From Clostridia bacterium (lineage in GTDB: Bacteria; Bacillota; Clostridia; Lachnospirales; Anaerotignaceae), in assembly GCA_022786605.1 (NCBI GenBank), contig JALFWW010000015.1, forward strand, positions 62,001 to 126,000: DNA of 64,000 bases, written 5' to 3'. Under the pieces are notes generated by a model that made no database searches, had not been told where the DNA came from, and saw nothing but the letters and a program-made list of their open reading frames with translations. Made by a program: the position numbers and the translations under genes. Numbering within the stretch: the stretch's first letter is position 1; each line of letters starts with the position of its first letter. Shown here piece by piece: positions 8,912 to 17,782 of this stretch.

Positions 8912-10363
8912 ATGAAAAAGGGGATAGGACTGTTTTTAGCCGCCGCTTTGCTCATTGTGGTTCCAAACTGTACCCATGCAGATGGAGCCACGAAAGTTGA
9001 AATTGATGGGAAACAAGTGGTGTATACAAGAGAAGCTGGCACACCGTTTTTGGATGAAGCTGGCAGAACGCAAGTTCCGTTCAGACAGACCATGGAAACA
9101 TATGGTTGTACCATTTCCTGGGATGGAACGGAACAGACAGCAATTGCGCAAAAAGATGGAATCACTGTAAAAGTACCCATTGGACAGCCCTATATTTACC
9201 GCAATGGAACAAAAGTAGAAAACGATACCGCGGCATTGATTCAAGATGGCAGAACTTATTTGCCTATTCGTGTGGTATTGGAAAGTTTTGGCGCCACTGT
9301 TGGCTGGAACGGGAAAACCAATACCGTGGTTGTGACTTCCGGCGGACCAACAGCAGAAAATGGAGATATTCAAGTGCATTTTCTGGATGTGGGGCAAGGA
9401 GATGCAGTCCTCATCAATGACGGAGCGTTTGAAATTCTCATTGACGCAGGTGTTGCGGCGGAAGGTACAAAGGTAGTGCAGTATCTTTCTGATTATGTAG
9501 ACGGCGATCTGGATGCGGTCGTTGCCAGCCATGAAGATGCTGATCATATTGGTGGACTGCCTGCGGTATTTGACGCTTATACCGTAGAAGAAGTGGTGGA
9601 TAATGGCAGAACCAGTACCACAAAGACGTATCAAACTTACCGTAATAAAGTACAGGCAGAAGGTGCGGATTATGCTGCGGATACAGCGGCACAGACCATT
9701 GCACTGCCTAGTGGGGCTACATTAGAATTTTTGCCTATTACAGCTGTGTATGATAACGCCAATGATAACAGCGTTGTGACCATGCTCACCTATGGTGATG
9801 TGGAAGTGCTGTTTACAGGGGATTTGTCCGCGAATGTGGCAGATGCCAACAGCAGTCTGTTTTCCGATGTGGATGTGTTGAAAGCGGGACATCATGGTTC
9901 CAGAACTTCTGTCAGCAGTCAGTTCCTGCAAACGACAAAGCCGGAATATGTGGTGATTTCCGCAGGAATTGATAATTCCTATGGTCATCCTCATCAGGAA
10001 GCCCTTTCCGCGTATTTGAACATAGCGGATGTTTATGGGACTTTCCGTTCTGGTGATATTGTCATGACAACAGATGGAAAACAGGTTTCTTTCGATACTA
10101 CAGAAAAACTGACTATTTCTGATGTAGGAGCGAAGTCCGCAGGAACAACACCGATGCAGAAACCAGTTGTACAGCCGGAACAACCCGCAAAGCCAACAAC
10201 AGAAACAACCGTAACTTATATTGGAAATAAAAACTCAAAAGTGTTTCATCGTGCTTCCTGTTCTTCTGTTTCTCAAATGAAGAACAGCAATAAAGTAACT
10301 TTGGGCAGTCGAGATGGAGCTATTTCACGGGGATATCGTCCTTGTGAAAACTGTCAGCCTTAA
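8912..10363 (+). CDS. Secreted ComEC-like metallo-beta-lactamase-fold protein with Cu-amine-oxidase N-domain and Cys-type C-tail
   Basis: 483 residues. A signal peptide (about 1-23) is followed by a copper-amine-oxidase N-terminal-like stalk domain (about 28-145; PFRQTMETYG and LPIRVVLESFGATVGW are its repeats). The metallo-beta-lactamase domain (about 152-395) begins FLDVGQGDAVLI and has SHEDADHIGG (HxDxDH metal site), LFTGDL, HHGSRTSVSS and YGHPHQEAL, as in the C-terminal domain of ComEC. The tail (about 432-483) is VFHRASC...GYRPCENCQP, an Ada-like Cys metal-binding motif often fused to extracellular nucleases and hydrolases. It probably acts outside the cell on a phosphodiester, possibly DNA or nucleotides; this is inference. 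It is monocistronic between a promoter and a terminator. Confidence 0.85.
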   Translation: MKKGIGLFLAAALLIVVPNCTHADGATKVEIDGKQVVYTREAGTPFLDEAGRTQVPFRQTMETYGCTISWDGTEQTAIAQKDGITVKVPIGQPYIYRNGTKVENDTAALIQDGRTYLPIRVVLESFGATVGWNGKTNTVVVTSGGPTAENGDIQVHFLDVGQGDAVLINDGAFEILIDAGVAAEGTKVVQYLSDYVDGDLDAVVASHEDADHIGGLPAVFDAYTVEEVVDNGRTSTTKTYQTYRNKVQAEGADYAADTAAQTIALPSGATLEFLPITAVYDNANDNSVVTMLTYGDVEVLFTGDLSANVADANSSLFSDVDVLKAGHHGSRTSVSSQFLQTTKPEYVVISAGIDNSYGHPHQEALSAYLNIADVYGTFRSGDIVMTTDGKQVSFDTTEKLTISDVGAKSAGTTPMQKPVVQPEQPAKPTTETTVTYIGNKNSKVFHRASCSSVSQMKNSNKVTLGSRDGAISRGYRPCENCQP

Positions 10364-10376
10364 ATAAATATTATAG

Positions 10377-10406
10377 AAAAAAGCAGGGCGTTTGCCCTGC
10401 TTTTTT
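10377..10406. terminator. Bidirectional intrinsic terminator
   Basis: AAAAAAGCAGGGC pairs with GCCCTGCTTTTTT around GTTT. The A and T runs on both sides let it serve the plus-strand gene and the convergent small gene. Confidence 0.9.
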
Positions 10407-10578
10407 AATTTCCTTTGCTGCTCAAAGGATTGCTGCGTTCTTCCCAAAAGATATTGTTGTCAGGTTCCGCTTTGCCGCTGTCGCTGTAGTGAGCATTTTG
10501 ACGGATTTGATATAAATCATTACCGGAAACAGTATCTTTGGGTGTCTTTTTGTGTTGTTGATATTTCTTTTTTGTCAT
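10405..10578 (-). CDS. Small hydrophilic protein, unknown
   Basis: 57 residues, starting MTKKKYQQHKK. The start is chosen at 10578 because GAGGTGATT sits just upstream on the minus strand; an ATG three codons earlier overlaps that ribosome site. The protein is charged, with no cysteine, signal or membrane segment. Family not recognised. The convergent position with a shared terminator and a clean ribosome site argue that it is a real gene and not a chance reading frame. Clostridial genomes hold many such 50-60-residue proteins of unknown role. Confidence 0.65.
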   Translation of the reverse strand: MTKKKYQQHKKTPKDTVSGNDLYQIRQNAHYSDSGKAEPDNNIFWEERSNPLSSKGN

Positions 10579-10781
10579 TTGAATCACCTCTTTTATATTG
10601 TTTGTTATGGTTTCTTATTTTATAGATGAAAGCATTTGGAATTTTTTCTGGCAAAAAAAGAACACAAAATGTTTAACCTTTGTTTATGTCATGTTCATAT
10701 TTTGTTCAAAATAGTAGAATATACTAATTACAACAAAGAAAAACAAAGAGAAAAATTCAGATATAACAGGAGGAATGAAAT

Positions 10782-12365
10782 ATGTATAACCCAAATGAAG
10801 ACAAAAAGGAAAATGATAACAATATGGAGCCGATCCATGGATATAGAGAACATGAACAGGAAGAAAAAATGTCCAGTGAAAATGAACACGGCAAAACAAC
10901 ATCTCAGGTAAACGAAGCCACAGGAGTGGAACAGAGTGTAACAGCAGAGGAAACAAAGACAGAAGAAGCAAAAAATGAACAGCCTCAGCAGACATATCAC
11001 AGTGAAACACTGCGGGACTACACACCGGAAGATGCTCAGCCTATGTGTTTTGAATCAGAAGGAACCGCAAAAACGGAAAGCGCAGAAAATACAGAAAATA
11101 TGCATCAGGAATTTGTCAGAGAGGAAAAAACAGAAGAATCTGTCCATGCGGCAGGTCCCAGAGAAGAACGCAGAAAACAGGAAAAAGCCAAAAACTGTTA
11201 TGCGGAACATGTGAAAAAACATGGTAAAAAGAGAAACGGCGGATGGGCAAAACTCATTGCGGGCTGCTTGATCATTGGTTTGGCAGGGGGAACTGGTATT
11301 GGCGCTGGATATGGTGTGGTTGAACAGCATTATCAAAACGCGGGCGGCAGTACAGCGACATCTCCCAGCACTGTAAATGTAGAAAAGACAGCAACAGGAA
11401 GCGGTATGTCTACCATTGATGTGGTGCGGGCAGTAAAGCCTTCTGTAGTCAGTATCACCACAAAAATTGAAGGTGTAACTTCTTACTATGGCGCTTTTAG
11501 TGTGCCTTATGAAGGAGAAGGCGCCGGCAGTGGTGTTATCTTTTATTCCGATGATGAAAAGATTGCCATTGTAACAAATAATCACGTAATTCAGGATGCT
11601 ACAGAAGTATATGCGACTATCAACGATACAACCAGTGTGAAAGCAAAAGTTGTGGGCACAAAGAGTGATTCTGATCTGGCTGTACTGACCATTTCTTGGG
11701 ATGATTTGCGAGCGGCTGGTATTGATGAAGTTACTGTAGCAACTTTTGGTGATTCTGACAATCTGGAAGTAGGCGAAAGCGTCATTGCCATTGGTAATGC
11801 CATGGGTTTGGGACTTTCAGCGACAGATGGTATTGTCAGTGTAAAAAATCAGACCATCAGCGTGGATAACAATACATTGAATGTAATCCAAACAAGTGCA
11901 GCCATCAACAGTGGTAACAGCGGCGGCGCTTTGGTAAACAGCCGCGGTGAAGTTGTTGGGATCAATACTGCAAAGTATAATTCCTCCATGGCTGAAGGCA
12001 TGGGTTATGCAATTCCAAGCAATGAAGTCATTTCTGTGGCACAGGATTTGTTGGAAGACGGTACAGTAACGACACCATATATCGGTATTATGGGAACAAG
12101 TATTACCTCTGAAAATGCTTCTTTATATAAACTGCCTGTAGGTGCTTTGATTGTGGAAGTAACAGAAGGCGGTCCCGCTGCAAGAGCTGGTATCCAGCCC
12201 GGCGATATCATTACAGAATTCAACGGAAAAACGGTTATGGATATGGACTCCCTGTCTCAATTGGTTAAGGAAACAGAAATTGGTCAGACAGTTTCTGTAC
12301 ATGTGATCCGCAACGGAGAAAAAGGTGTGGATTTACAGCTGACTATTGCGGACAAAAATGCGTAA
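10782..12365 (+). CDS. HtrA/DegP-type membrane serine protease with one PDZ domain
   Basis: 527 residues behind AGGAGG. Residues 1-152 are highly charged and predicted disordered and cytoplasmic; a single membrane segment spans about 155-180 (AKLIAGCLIIGLAGG). The trypsin-like domain carries His268 (TNNHVI), Asp298 (SDSDLAVL) and Ser380 (NSGNSGGAL), with PDZ at about 430-525 (AARAGIQPGDIITEFNG). Such proteases degrade or refold damaged secreted proteins at the outer membrane surface. The N-terminal acidic tail of about 150 residues is long for the family and could be a regulatory or interaction region. A terminator follows directly. Confidence 0.93.
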   Translation: MYNPNEDKKENDNNMEPIHGYREHEQEEKMSSENEHGKTTSQVNEATGVEQSVTAEETKTEEAKNEQPQQTYHSETLRDYTPEDAQPMCFESEGTAKTESAENTENMHQEFVREEKTEESVHAAGPREERRKQEKAKNCYAEHVKKHGKKRNGGWAKLIAGCLIIGLAGGTGIGAGYGVVEQHYQNAGGSTATSPSTVNVEKTATGSGMSTIDVVRAVKPSVVSITTKIEGVTSYYGAFSVPYEGEGAGSGVIFYSDDEKIAIVTNNHVIQDATEVYATINDTTSVKAKVVGTKSDSDLAVLTISWDDLRAAGIDEVTVATFGDSDNLEVGESVIAIGNAMGLGLSATDGIVSVKNQTISVDNNTLNVIQTSAAINSGNSGGALVNSRGEVVGINTAKYNSSMAEGMGYAIPSNEVISVAQDLLEDGTVTTPYIGIMGTSITSENASLYKLPVGALIVEVTEGGPAARAGIQPGDIITEFNGKTVMDMDSLSQLVKETEIGQTVSVHVIRNGEKGVDLQLTIADKNA

Positions 12366-12394
12366 GGCTCTAAGAAAAGCTTTTGATATAGATA

Positions 12395-12430
12395 AAAGGG
12401 CAGATGCTGTGGCATCTGCCCTTTGTGTTT
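12395..12430 (+). terminator. Intrinsic terminator after htrA
   Basis: AAAGGGCAGATGC pairs with GCATCTGCCCTTT around TGTG, followed by a T-rich stretch. Confidence 0.85.
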
Positions 12431-12556
12431 TCGCGCAGAACACCCATATTTTTACAAAAATAAAAGACAGAAAATGGGCACTGCCCTTTACCCGAGAGAC
12501 AAAATGTATTATAATAAAACGATGCAATAGAGTAAAAAGAAAAAAGGAGGATACCA

Positions 12557-14257
12557 ATGCAAAGAGGCTCCTCGGGAAATAAAACCAGAAAAAAGAAAAA
12601 ACGTCCCAATGGATCACCCCAAGGACGGGTGCAAAGGGATAATGTATATGAATTGAATCGCATTCGACAAAAACGAGAAAGTGAAAGCCGATATTATGGA
12701 AGGACGCAGCCCCAGCCGGCACCACGGGTACATCAAAGACCTGTACAGCCAAAGAAAGCGCAGCACAGGGCGGTGCAGCACCAAAAACCCTCTAAGGCAA
12801 CAGTAAAGCGCCGCAGAAATTACGCGGGACGTATTTTACCTTTGTTTGTATTTGGTGTGATTGCTTTGTACTTGGTGGCACAGCTGATGATGATGGCGGT
12901 AAAGAAGCCGGAAATCAATGTGGAAACGGTATCTTATGGTACCATTGATACACCTGTCAGCAGACAAGGGGTGATTGTGCGGGATGAATATGTGGTGAAG
13001 AGCGATCGTGCAGGAACGCCTTTTTATCAGTATTCGGAAGGAGATTATGTGACAAAATCTTCTGTTGTATGTCAGGTAAAAGATACTGCATCTACCAATG
13101 TGCTGGAGGAAAAACTACAGTCTATTGATAAAGATATTCTGGAAAGTCAAAAGAGCCGCAGTGATCTGTCGGCATTTTCTGAAGATATTGCGCGCATAGA
13201 AAACAATATGGGAAATACAGTGGAAATGTTTGGCAGTAGATCTATGAAAACAGATGCTTCTTATCTGTATTCCATGCGCACACAGTTGGACAGCTATATT
13301 ATGCAGCGAAATGAGATATGGCTGTCAGAGGATGTAGAAAGTCTTTCTCAGCTCAGCGAGCAGCGCAGTTCTTATGAACAGCAGCTTTCTCAGAGCATGA
13401 GTTCTGTGACGGCACCGGAAAGCGGTGTTTTGGCGTTTAGCTATGATGGTCTGGAAGAAACGCTGACAACAGAAGCGTTGGAAGAAATTACAGTGGGTCA
13501 GGTCAGTGGAAGCGAAAAAATGGCTTATATTTCTAAGGTGAAAAATGTGGAACAGGGTGATCCGTTGTTCCGTATTGTCAGAAGCAACCGCTGGTACATT
13601 GTATCAAACTTCCCGGCAAATGAAGTATTGGATTGGAAGGTCGGCGATAAGAAAAAGCTGAATTTGATCAATGAAGACAGTACCACTGCCGTGTCGGCAA
13701 CCGTTTATGCCATCACACCAGGTGAAACGGAAACAAAGGTGGTTTTCTCCTGCTTTACCCATATGGATCAGTTTATCAACAGTCGCACCATTTCTTTCAG
13801 CTTGGAAAGCGAAGCGGTGGAAGGACTGAAAATCCCCAATAACGCCATTGTTGAGAAATCTTTGCTGAAAATCCCGTTGGACTGCCTGACAGAAAGCGGC
13901 GGCAATCAGGGGGTACTGCTGATCAATGGAGATAATTCCAAGTTCATTCCGACCACCATCATCAGCAGTGATGATTCCTATGCGTATTTGGCGCAGTCAG
14001 ACCAGAGTTTGAAACTGGGCGATGTGATTTTACAGGGAACGGGCGAAACAGCTGGACAATATACTGTCGCGGAAGTGGAAACAATGGCAGGGGTATATGT
14101 GGCAAACAGTTCCATGGCAAAATTTGTACCTATTACTGTTCTGGAACAGAACCAGGAATACGCTATTGTAAAATCCAACAGCAATTATGGGCTTCAGGTA
14201 TATGATACCATCGTATCTGACGCCAAGAATATTACAGAAGGACAATCCATTTATTGA
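12557..14257 (+). CDS. HlyD-like membrane fusion protein of the division gene cluster
   Basis: 566 residues behind AAGGAGG. The first 90 residues are strongly basic (KTRKKKKRPNG, many Arg/Gln), then one membrane segment at about 93-114 (ILPLFVFGVIALYLVAQLMM). The outside part begins with a biotinyl-lipoyl-like strand block (GVIVRDEYVVKSD...EGDYVTKSSVVCQVKD), a helical section (about 175-285), and a returning beta part (VSNFPANEVLDWKVGDKK). This matches the HlyD family adaptor-like proteins found immediately upstream of yggS-sepF in many Lachnospiraceae. No ABC or RND partner is next to it, so a role in envelope assembly at division is inferred from position only. Confidence 0.8.
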   Translation: MQRGSSGNKTRKKKKRPNGSPQGRVQRDNVYELNRIRQKRESESRYYGRTQPQPAPRVHQRPVQPKKAQHRAVQHQKPSKATVKRRRNYAGRILPLFVFGVIALYLVAQLMMMAVKKPEINVETVSYGTIDTPVSRQGVIVRDEYVVKSDRAGTPFYQYSEGDYVTKSSVVCQVKDTASTNVLEEKLQSIDKDILESQKSRSDLSAFSEDIARIENNMGNTVEMFGSRSMKTDASYLYSMRTQLDSYIMQRNEIWLSEDVESLSQLSEQRSSYEQQLSQSMSSVTAPESGVLAFSYDGLEETLTTEALEEITVGQVSGSEKMAYISKVKNVEQGDPLFRIVRSNRWYIVSNFPANEVLDWKVGDKKKLNLINEDSTTAVSATVYAITPGETETKVVFSCFTHMDQFINSRTISFSLESEAVEGLKIPNNAIVEKSLLKIPLDCLTESGGNQGVLLINGDNSKFIPTTIISSDDSYAYLAQSDQSLKLGDVILQGTGETAGQYTVAEVETMAGVYVANSSMAKFVPITVLEQNQEYAIVKSNSNYGLQVYDTIVSDAKNITEGQSIY

Positions 14258-14279
14258 TCGGAAAAAGGAGATGCATGAA

Positions 14280-14984
14280 ATGGGAACAATACAGCAAAAT
14301 ATTGCGGAAGTTGAAAAACGGGTGGCTGAAGCTGCTGCCAGAGCAGGCAGAAAACGCGAGGATGTTTTGCTGCTGGCAGTCAGCAAAACAAAACCTGTGG
14401 AAACCATTCGCGAGGCAGTTGCCTGTGGTTTGACTTCCCTTGGTGAAAATAAGGTACAGGAGATCATGGAGAAATATGAGCCCATGGGTCCAGATGTTCA
14501 TTGGCATTTAATTGGACATTTGCAGACAAATAAGGTAAAATATATCATTGACAAGGTAGACATGATCCATTCTGTAGAAAGCCAGCGTCTGGCAGAAGAA
14601 ATCAACAAACGTGCCGCGGCCAAAAATCTTGTGATGGATGTTCTGGTGGAAGTCAATATGGCTGATGAAGAAAGCAAATTTGGCGTAAAACCGGAAGAAG
14701 TAGAGGCGTTTTTGCATGATCTGGCACAGCTTTCCAACATTCGTGTCAGAGGTTTGATGACAGTTGCGCCTTTTGTAGAAAATCCTGAAGAAAATAGGGT
14801 ATATTTCCGTAAAATGCGAGAATTACTGGTTGACATGAACGGCAAAAAAATTGATAATATAAACATGGATATGCTTTCCATGGGGATGACGGGCGACTAT
14901 GAAGTGGCCATTGAAGAAGGCGCTACCATTGTACGGGTGGGCACAGGAATCTTTGGTGAAAGATTCTACCCCAATCAGGCTTAA
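14280..14984 (+). CDS. PLP homeostasis protein, YggS/YlmE family
   Basis: 234 residues. The ATG at 14280 is chosen because AAGGAG at 14265-14270 touches an earlier ATG (14271) but is correctly spaced from this one. LLLAVSKTKPVETI contains the PLP-linked Lys; GENKVQEI, WHLIGHLQTNK, HSVESQRL and LSMGMTGDYEVAIEEGATIVRVGTGIFG are all family hallmarks of the alanine-racemase-like single barrel. It binds PLP and influences vitamin B6 and amino acid pools; no catalytic activity is established. It is the B. subtilis ylmE position, upstream of sepF. Confidence 0.95.
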   Translation: MGTIQQNIAEVEKRVAEAAARAGRKREDVLLLAVSKTKPVETIREAVACGLTSLGENKVQEIMEKYEPMGPDVHWHLIGHLQTNKVKYIIDKVDMIHSVESQRLAEEINKRAAAKNLVMDVLVEVNMADEESKFGVKPEEVEAFLHDLAQLSNIRVRGLMTVAPFVENPEENRVYFRKMRELLVDMNGKKIDNINMDMLSMGMTGDYEVAIEEGATIVRVGTGIFGERFYPNQA

Positions 14985-15014
14985 GCAAGAAAAGAAATCT
15001 AGGAGGATAAGAAA

Positions 15015-15539
15015 GTGGCAAAGTTTATTAATAAAATGAAAGATTTGATGTTTGGTGAATACGAAGACGATGAAGATTACTATGAAGATGATTATGAGTA
15101 TGAAGCTCCTGTCAGAGAGGCAGCACCTGTAAGTAGCAGTTATGGTCTTCGTGACGTCAGCCGCGAATCCGATTACAGCACCACATCTGCGCCTCGCAAA
15201 ACAACAAGAAACAATCCGCAGGTTTACAGCATCAACACAAACGTTCAGATGCAGGTAGTGATCATCAAACCGGAATGTTATGAGGATGCACAGGAAATTT
15301 GTGATCAGATCAAGACCAAAAAACCTGTTGTGGTAAATCTGGAAAAAGTAGAATACCCTGTTGCACAGAGAATCATGGACTTTTTGAGCGGTACCTGTTA
15401 CTCTCTGGAAGGCTCCATTCAGCGTGTAGCAAATAATATTTTTGTCATTGCTCCCGAAAATGTAGATATCAGCGGTGATTTTAAGGAAGAACTGAAAACA
15501 AAAGGCGTGATTCTTCCTTGGATGAGCAGTGGCAGATAA
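15015..15539 (+). CDS. sepF: Cell division protein SepF
   Basis: 174 residues from a GTG start with AGGAGG 12 bases before. An N-terminal amphipathic membrane-targeting helix (KFINKMKDLMFG) is followed by an acidic Tyr-rich linker (EYEDDEDYYEDDYEYE) and the C-terminal SepF domain from about 85 onward (VVIIKPECYEDAQEICDQI, PVVVNLEKVEY, AQRIMDFLSG). SepF tethers FtsZ to the membrane and shapes septum assembly in Gram-positive bacteria. Between yggS and yggT this is the standard gene order. Confidence 0.96.
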   Translation: MAKFINKMKDLMFGEYEDDEDYYEDDYEYEAPVREAAPVSSSYGLRDVSRESDYSTTSAPRKTTRNNPQVYSINTNVQMQVVIIKPECYEDAQEICDQIKTKKPVVVNLEKVEYPVAQRIMDFLSGTCYSLEGSIQRVANNIFVIAPENVDISGDFKEELKTKGVILPWMSSGR

Positions 15540-15554
15540 GGAAGGAAGAATCAT

Positions 15555-15845
15555 TTGACGAGTTTACAAGTATTGTTTATACAAGCCATTGATGTTTTTT
15601 TCAATGTCATTGAATGGCTGATTTTTATTCGGATTTTATTATCCTGGATTCCCATGTTTGGATATAACAATCCCTTAGGACGCCTCATTTATAATCTGAC
15701 AGAACCCATTTTGGGACCTTGTCGCAGTATGCTGGAAAAATCTCCATTGGGCGGCGGCATGATGCTGGATTTTTCTCCCATTATCGCACTGATCCTGATG
15801 ATGTTGGTGAAACAGCTGCTGATGGGTCTGGTGCTTCTGTTCTGA
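15555..15845 (+). CDS. YggT family membrane protein
   Basis: 96 residues from a TTG start behind GGAAGGAAG. Two hydrophobic segments (about 3-30 and 68-95) flank the family signature FIRILLSWIPMF and YNLTEPILGPCR. Its function is not firmly known; in Gram-positives it lies next to sepF and is associated with division or osmotic adaptation. Fifteen bases separate it from sepF. Confidence 0.92.
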   Translation: MTSLQVLFIQAIDVFFNVIEWLIFIRILLSWIPMFGYNNPLGRLIYNLTEPILGPCRSMLEKSPLGGGMMLDFSPIIALILMMLVKQLLMGLVLLF

Positions 15846-15863
15846 TGCAGATGAGGTGACACA

Positions 15864-16652
15864 GTGAATAAGCAAGCGTTATTACAAGGAATGACACAGC
15901 CTGAGGAAAGACTTTTGTTTGCGAAAGTGCTGGATCAGGCTGCTTTCAGTTATAAGCGCCATACACCGGCGTTTACGGATTTCCTGGATATGGCAAAAAG
16001 CGGGAAGTTTTTGGAGAAACTTCGGTTCCTTTCAGATTTACAAGTTATAGCTTTTGGCGGCACAGAGGACTGTGAACGCCGTATGCTGGGCTTTGTGCCG
16101 GATTATATGGATCTGGAAGGAAAAGATTTCCCCATTTGTGCCCTGCGGATCACAAAGCATAAAAAATTTGGTCAGACAGACCTGAGTCATCGGGATTATC
16201 TTGGCTCTATTTTAGGTCTGGGTATCGACCGAGGAAAAGTGGGGGATATTCTGGTTTCTGAGGAACAGACCATCTGTTTTGTAGCAGAGGAAATCGCGGA
16301 TTATATTCTGGTGAATCTGGAAAAAGTATCCCGTACACCGGTTCAGGTGGAAAAAACAGATTTATCGGAAATTGAGGCAAAAAAAGAAATAGAAGTTCGC
16401 AGGCTGACGGTGGCTTCTCTGCGGCTGGATGCAGTGGCAGGTGGGGTGCTCCATCTTTCCCGGGGAAAAGTGCAGGCACTGATTGATGGAGAGAAAGCCA
16501 ATGTGAACTGGAATGTGACAACAAATCCTTCTCTTTTGTTAAAGGAAGGGGATATGGTTTCTGTTCGGGGATTTGGGCGGTTCCGCCTGCTTTCCATCGG
16601 CGGAAAAAGCAAAAAGGACAGAACCGGCATAGAGGTAGGCGTATATATTTAA
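15864..16652 (+). CDS. S4-domain RNA-binding protein YlmH
   Basis: 262 residues from a GTG start with GAGGTGA. The N-terminal half is the YlmH-specific domain (RHTPAFTDFLDMA, GFVPDYM, FGQTDLSHRDYLGSILGLGIDRGKVGDI) and residues about 180-235 form an S4 domain (VASLRLDAVAGGVLHLSRGKV...IDGEKANVNW). YlmH binds ribosomal or other structured RNA; a ribosome rescue role has been proposed in Bacillus. The position between yggT and divIVA is canonical. Confidence 0.94.
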   Translation: MNKQALLQGMTQPEERLLFAKVLDQAAFSYKRHTPAFTDFLDMAKSGKFLEKLRFLSDLQVIAFGGTEDCERRMLGFVPDYMDLEGKDFPICALRITKHKKFGQTDLSHRDYLGSILGLGIDRGKVGDILVSEEQTICFVAEEIADYILVNLEKVSRTPVQVEKTDLSEIEAKKEIEVRRLTVASLRLDAVAGGVLHLSRGKVQALIDGEKANVNWNVTTNPSLLLKEGDMVSVRGFGRFRLLSIGGKSKKDRTGIEVGVYI

Positions 16653-16664
16653 GGAGGTTTTTTT

Positions 16665-17174
16665 GTGGTTACACCCAACGATATTGCAACAAAGGATTTC
16701 AAAAAAGTAGCTGTTGGCTATTCCCCTGAAGAAGTAGATACCTTTTTGGACGATATTTACGAAGATTATGAAAAACTGTATAACGAAAGTATGCAGTCCA
16801 AAACAAAAACCGAAGTGGTTCAGGAAGACACAGACCGCCTGCGGAATCTGGAAAAAACTCTGGAACGCACATTGAGCCTTGCGGAAGCTGCCGCGGAAGA
16901 AACCAAAGAAGCTGCGAAGGCGGAAGCGGAACAGATCATCGAAAAAGCAAAACTGGAACGGGATGAAATCCTTTCTGCTGCAAGAACGAAGGTGTATGAA
17001 CTGGAACAGGACATTGCCGCTTTGCAGAATCGTTATGAACTCATGCGTGCCCGTGTGAAACTGCTGCTGTATGCGGAAATCGAACTGTTGGACAAAAACG
17101 AAATCCTGGCGGAAAAAGACGCTGCCAAAGCAGCTGATAAAGAAGCTGTTCAGAAAGAAGCAACTCATAAATAA
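16665..17174 (+). CDS. divIVA: DivIVA domain protein
   Basis: 169 residues from a GTG start after AAGGAGG. The N-terminal membrane-curvature-sensing part (VTPNDIATKDFKKVAVGYSP, DTFLDDIYEDYEKL) is followed by long coiled-coil segments (about 45-135), the normal DivIVA arrangement. It marks cell poles and septa and recruits partners. It is the last gene of the division cluster; a wobble-rich hairpin follows. Confidence 0.93.
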   Translation: MVTPNDIATKDFKKVAVGYSPEEVDTFLDDIYEDYEKLYNESMQSKTKTEVVQEDTDRLRNLEKTLERTLSLAEAAAEETKEAAKAEAEQIIEKAKLERDEILSAARTKVYELEQDIAALQNRYELMRARVKLLLYAEIELLDKNEILAEKDAAKAADKEAVQKEATHK

Positions 17175-17189
17175 GTATGGAATGAAAAC

Positions 17190-17240
17190 GGCTGTAACGA
17201 GGTGCCTGCAAAGCGGGTGCCTTGCTGCGGCTGCTTTTGT
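17190..17240 (+). terminator. Probable terminator after divIVA
   Basis: A 17-base arm at 17190-17206 pairs with 17216-17232 using several G-U pairs and one mismatch, followed by a short T-rich tract. The many wobble pairs keep confidence moderate. Confidence 0.5.
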
Positions 17241-17296
17241 TATGTAGAAATGAAAAAAACGGGAACATTTTTCCCGGAAAGGCAGGAAGATTTGAA

Positions 17297-17782
17297 ATGT
17301 GGATCATAGCTATCATAGCAGCGGCGGTATTGGTGGGGATCGACCAGCTGACAAAATATCTGGCATTGGTGAACCTGAAGCCCATCGGTTCCACCACTGT
17401 GGTGGATGGATTTCTGGATCTGACCTTTGTGGAAAACAGAGGGGTAGCCTTTGGTATGTTTTCCGGCAAAAAATGGTTTATTCTGCTGCTGACACTTTGT
17501 ATTGTGGCTTTTTTGATTTATTATTTTGTGAAAATGCCCCGTACCAGAGAATATCAGTGGGTACGCTGTGCCATGGTACTGGTTTTGGCTGGTGCTGTAG
17601 GCAATATGATTGACCGTGTATTCCGTGGATATGTGGTTGACTTTTTTGAATTTACATTCTTCAGCTGGCCCGTATTTAACGTGGCTGATATTTACGTTGT
17701 GGTGGGTGTCATTGTTCTGGCAGCACTCATTTTGTTTGTCATCAAAGAAGAACCCAAGTTAGAAAAGAAAAAGGACGAGTAA
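17297..17782 (+). CDS. lspA: Lipoprotein signal peptidase (signal peptidase II)
   Basis: 161 residues. The ATG at 17297 gives the normal family start (first membrane helix), whereas in-frame upstream starts would add an untypical basic extension. Four membrane helices carry the conserved blocks DQLTKY, ENRGVAFGMF, GNMIDR and FNVADIYVVVG; the last two contain the catalytic aspartates. It removes the signal peptide from diacylglyceryl-modified prolipoproteins such as the binding protein at 385. Its stop overlaps the next start (TAATG). Confidence 0.96.
   Translation: MWIIAIIAAAVLVGIDQLTKYLALVNLKPIGSTTVVDGFLDLTFVENRGVAFGMFSGKKWFILLLTLCIVAFLIYYFVKMPRTREYQWVRCAMVLVLAGAVGNMIDRVFRGYVVDFFEFTFFSWPVFNVADIYVVVGVIVLAALILFVIKEEPKLEKKKDE

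Noticed and set aside
17222-17296. Longer N-terminus for lspA
   Set aside because: It would add a basic stretch absent from the family; the ATG at 17297 places the first helix normally.
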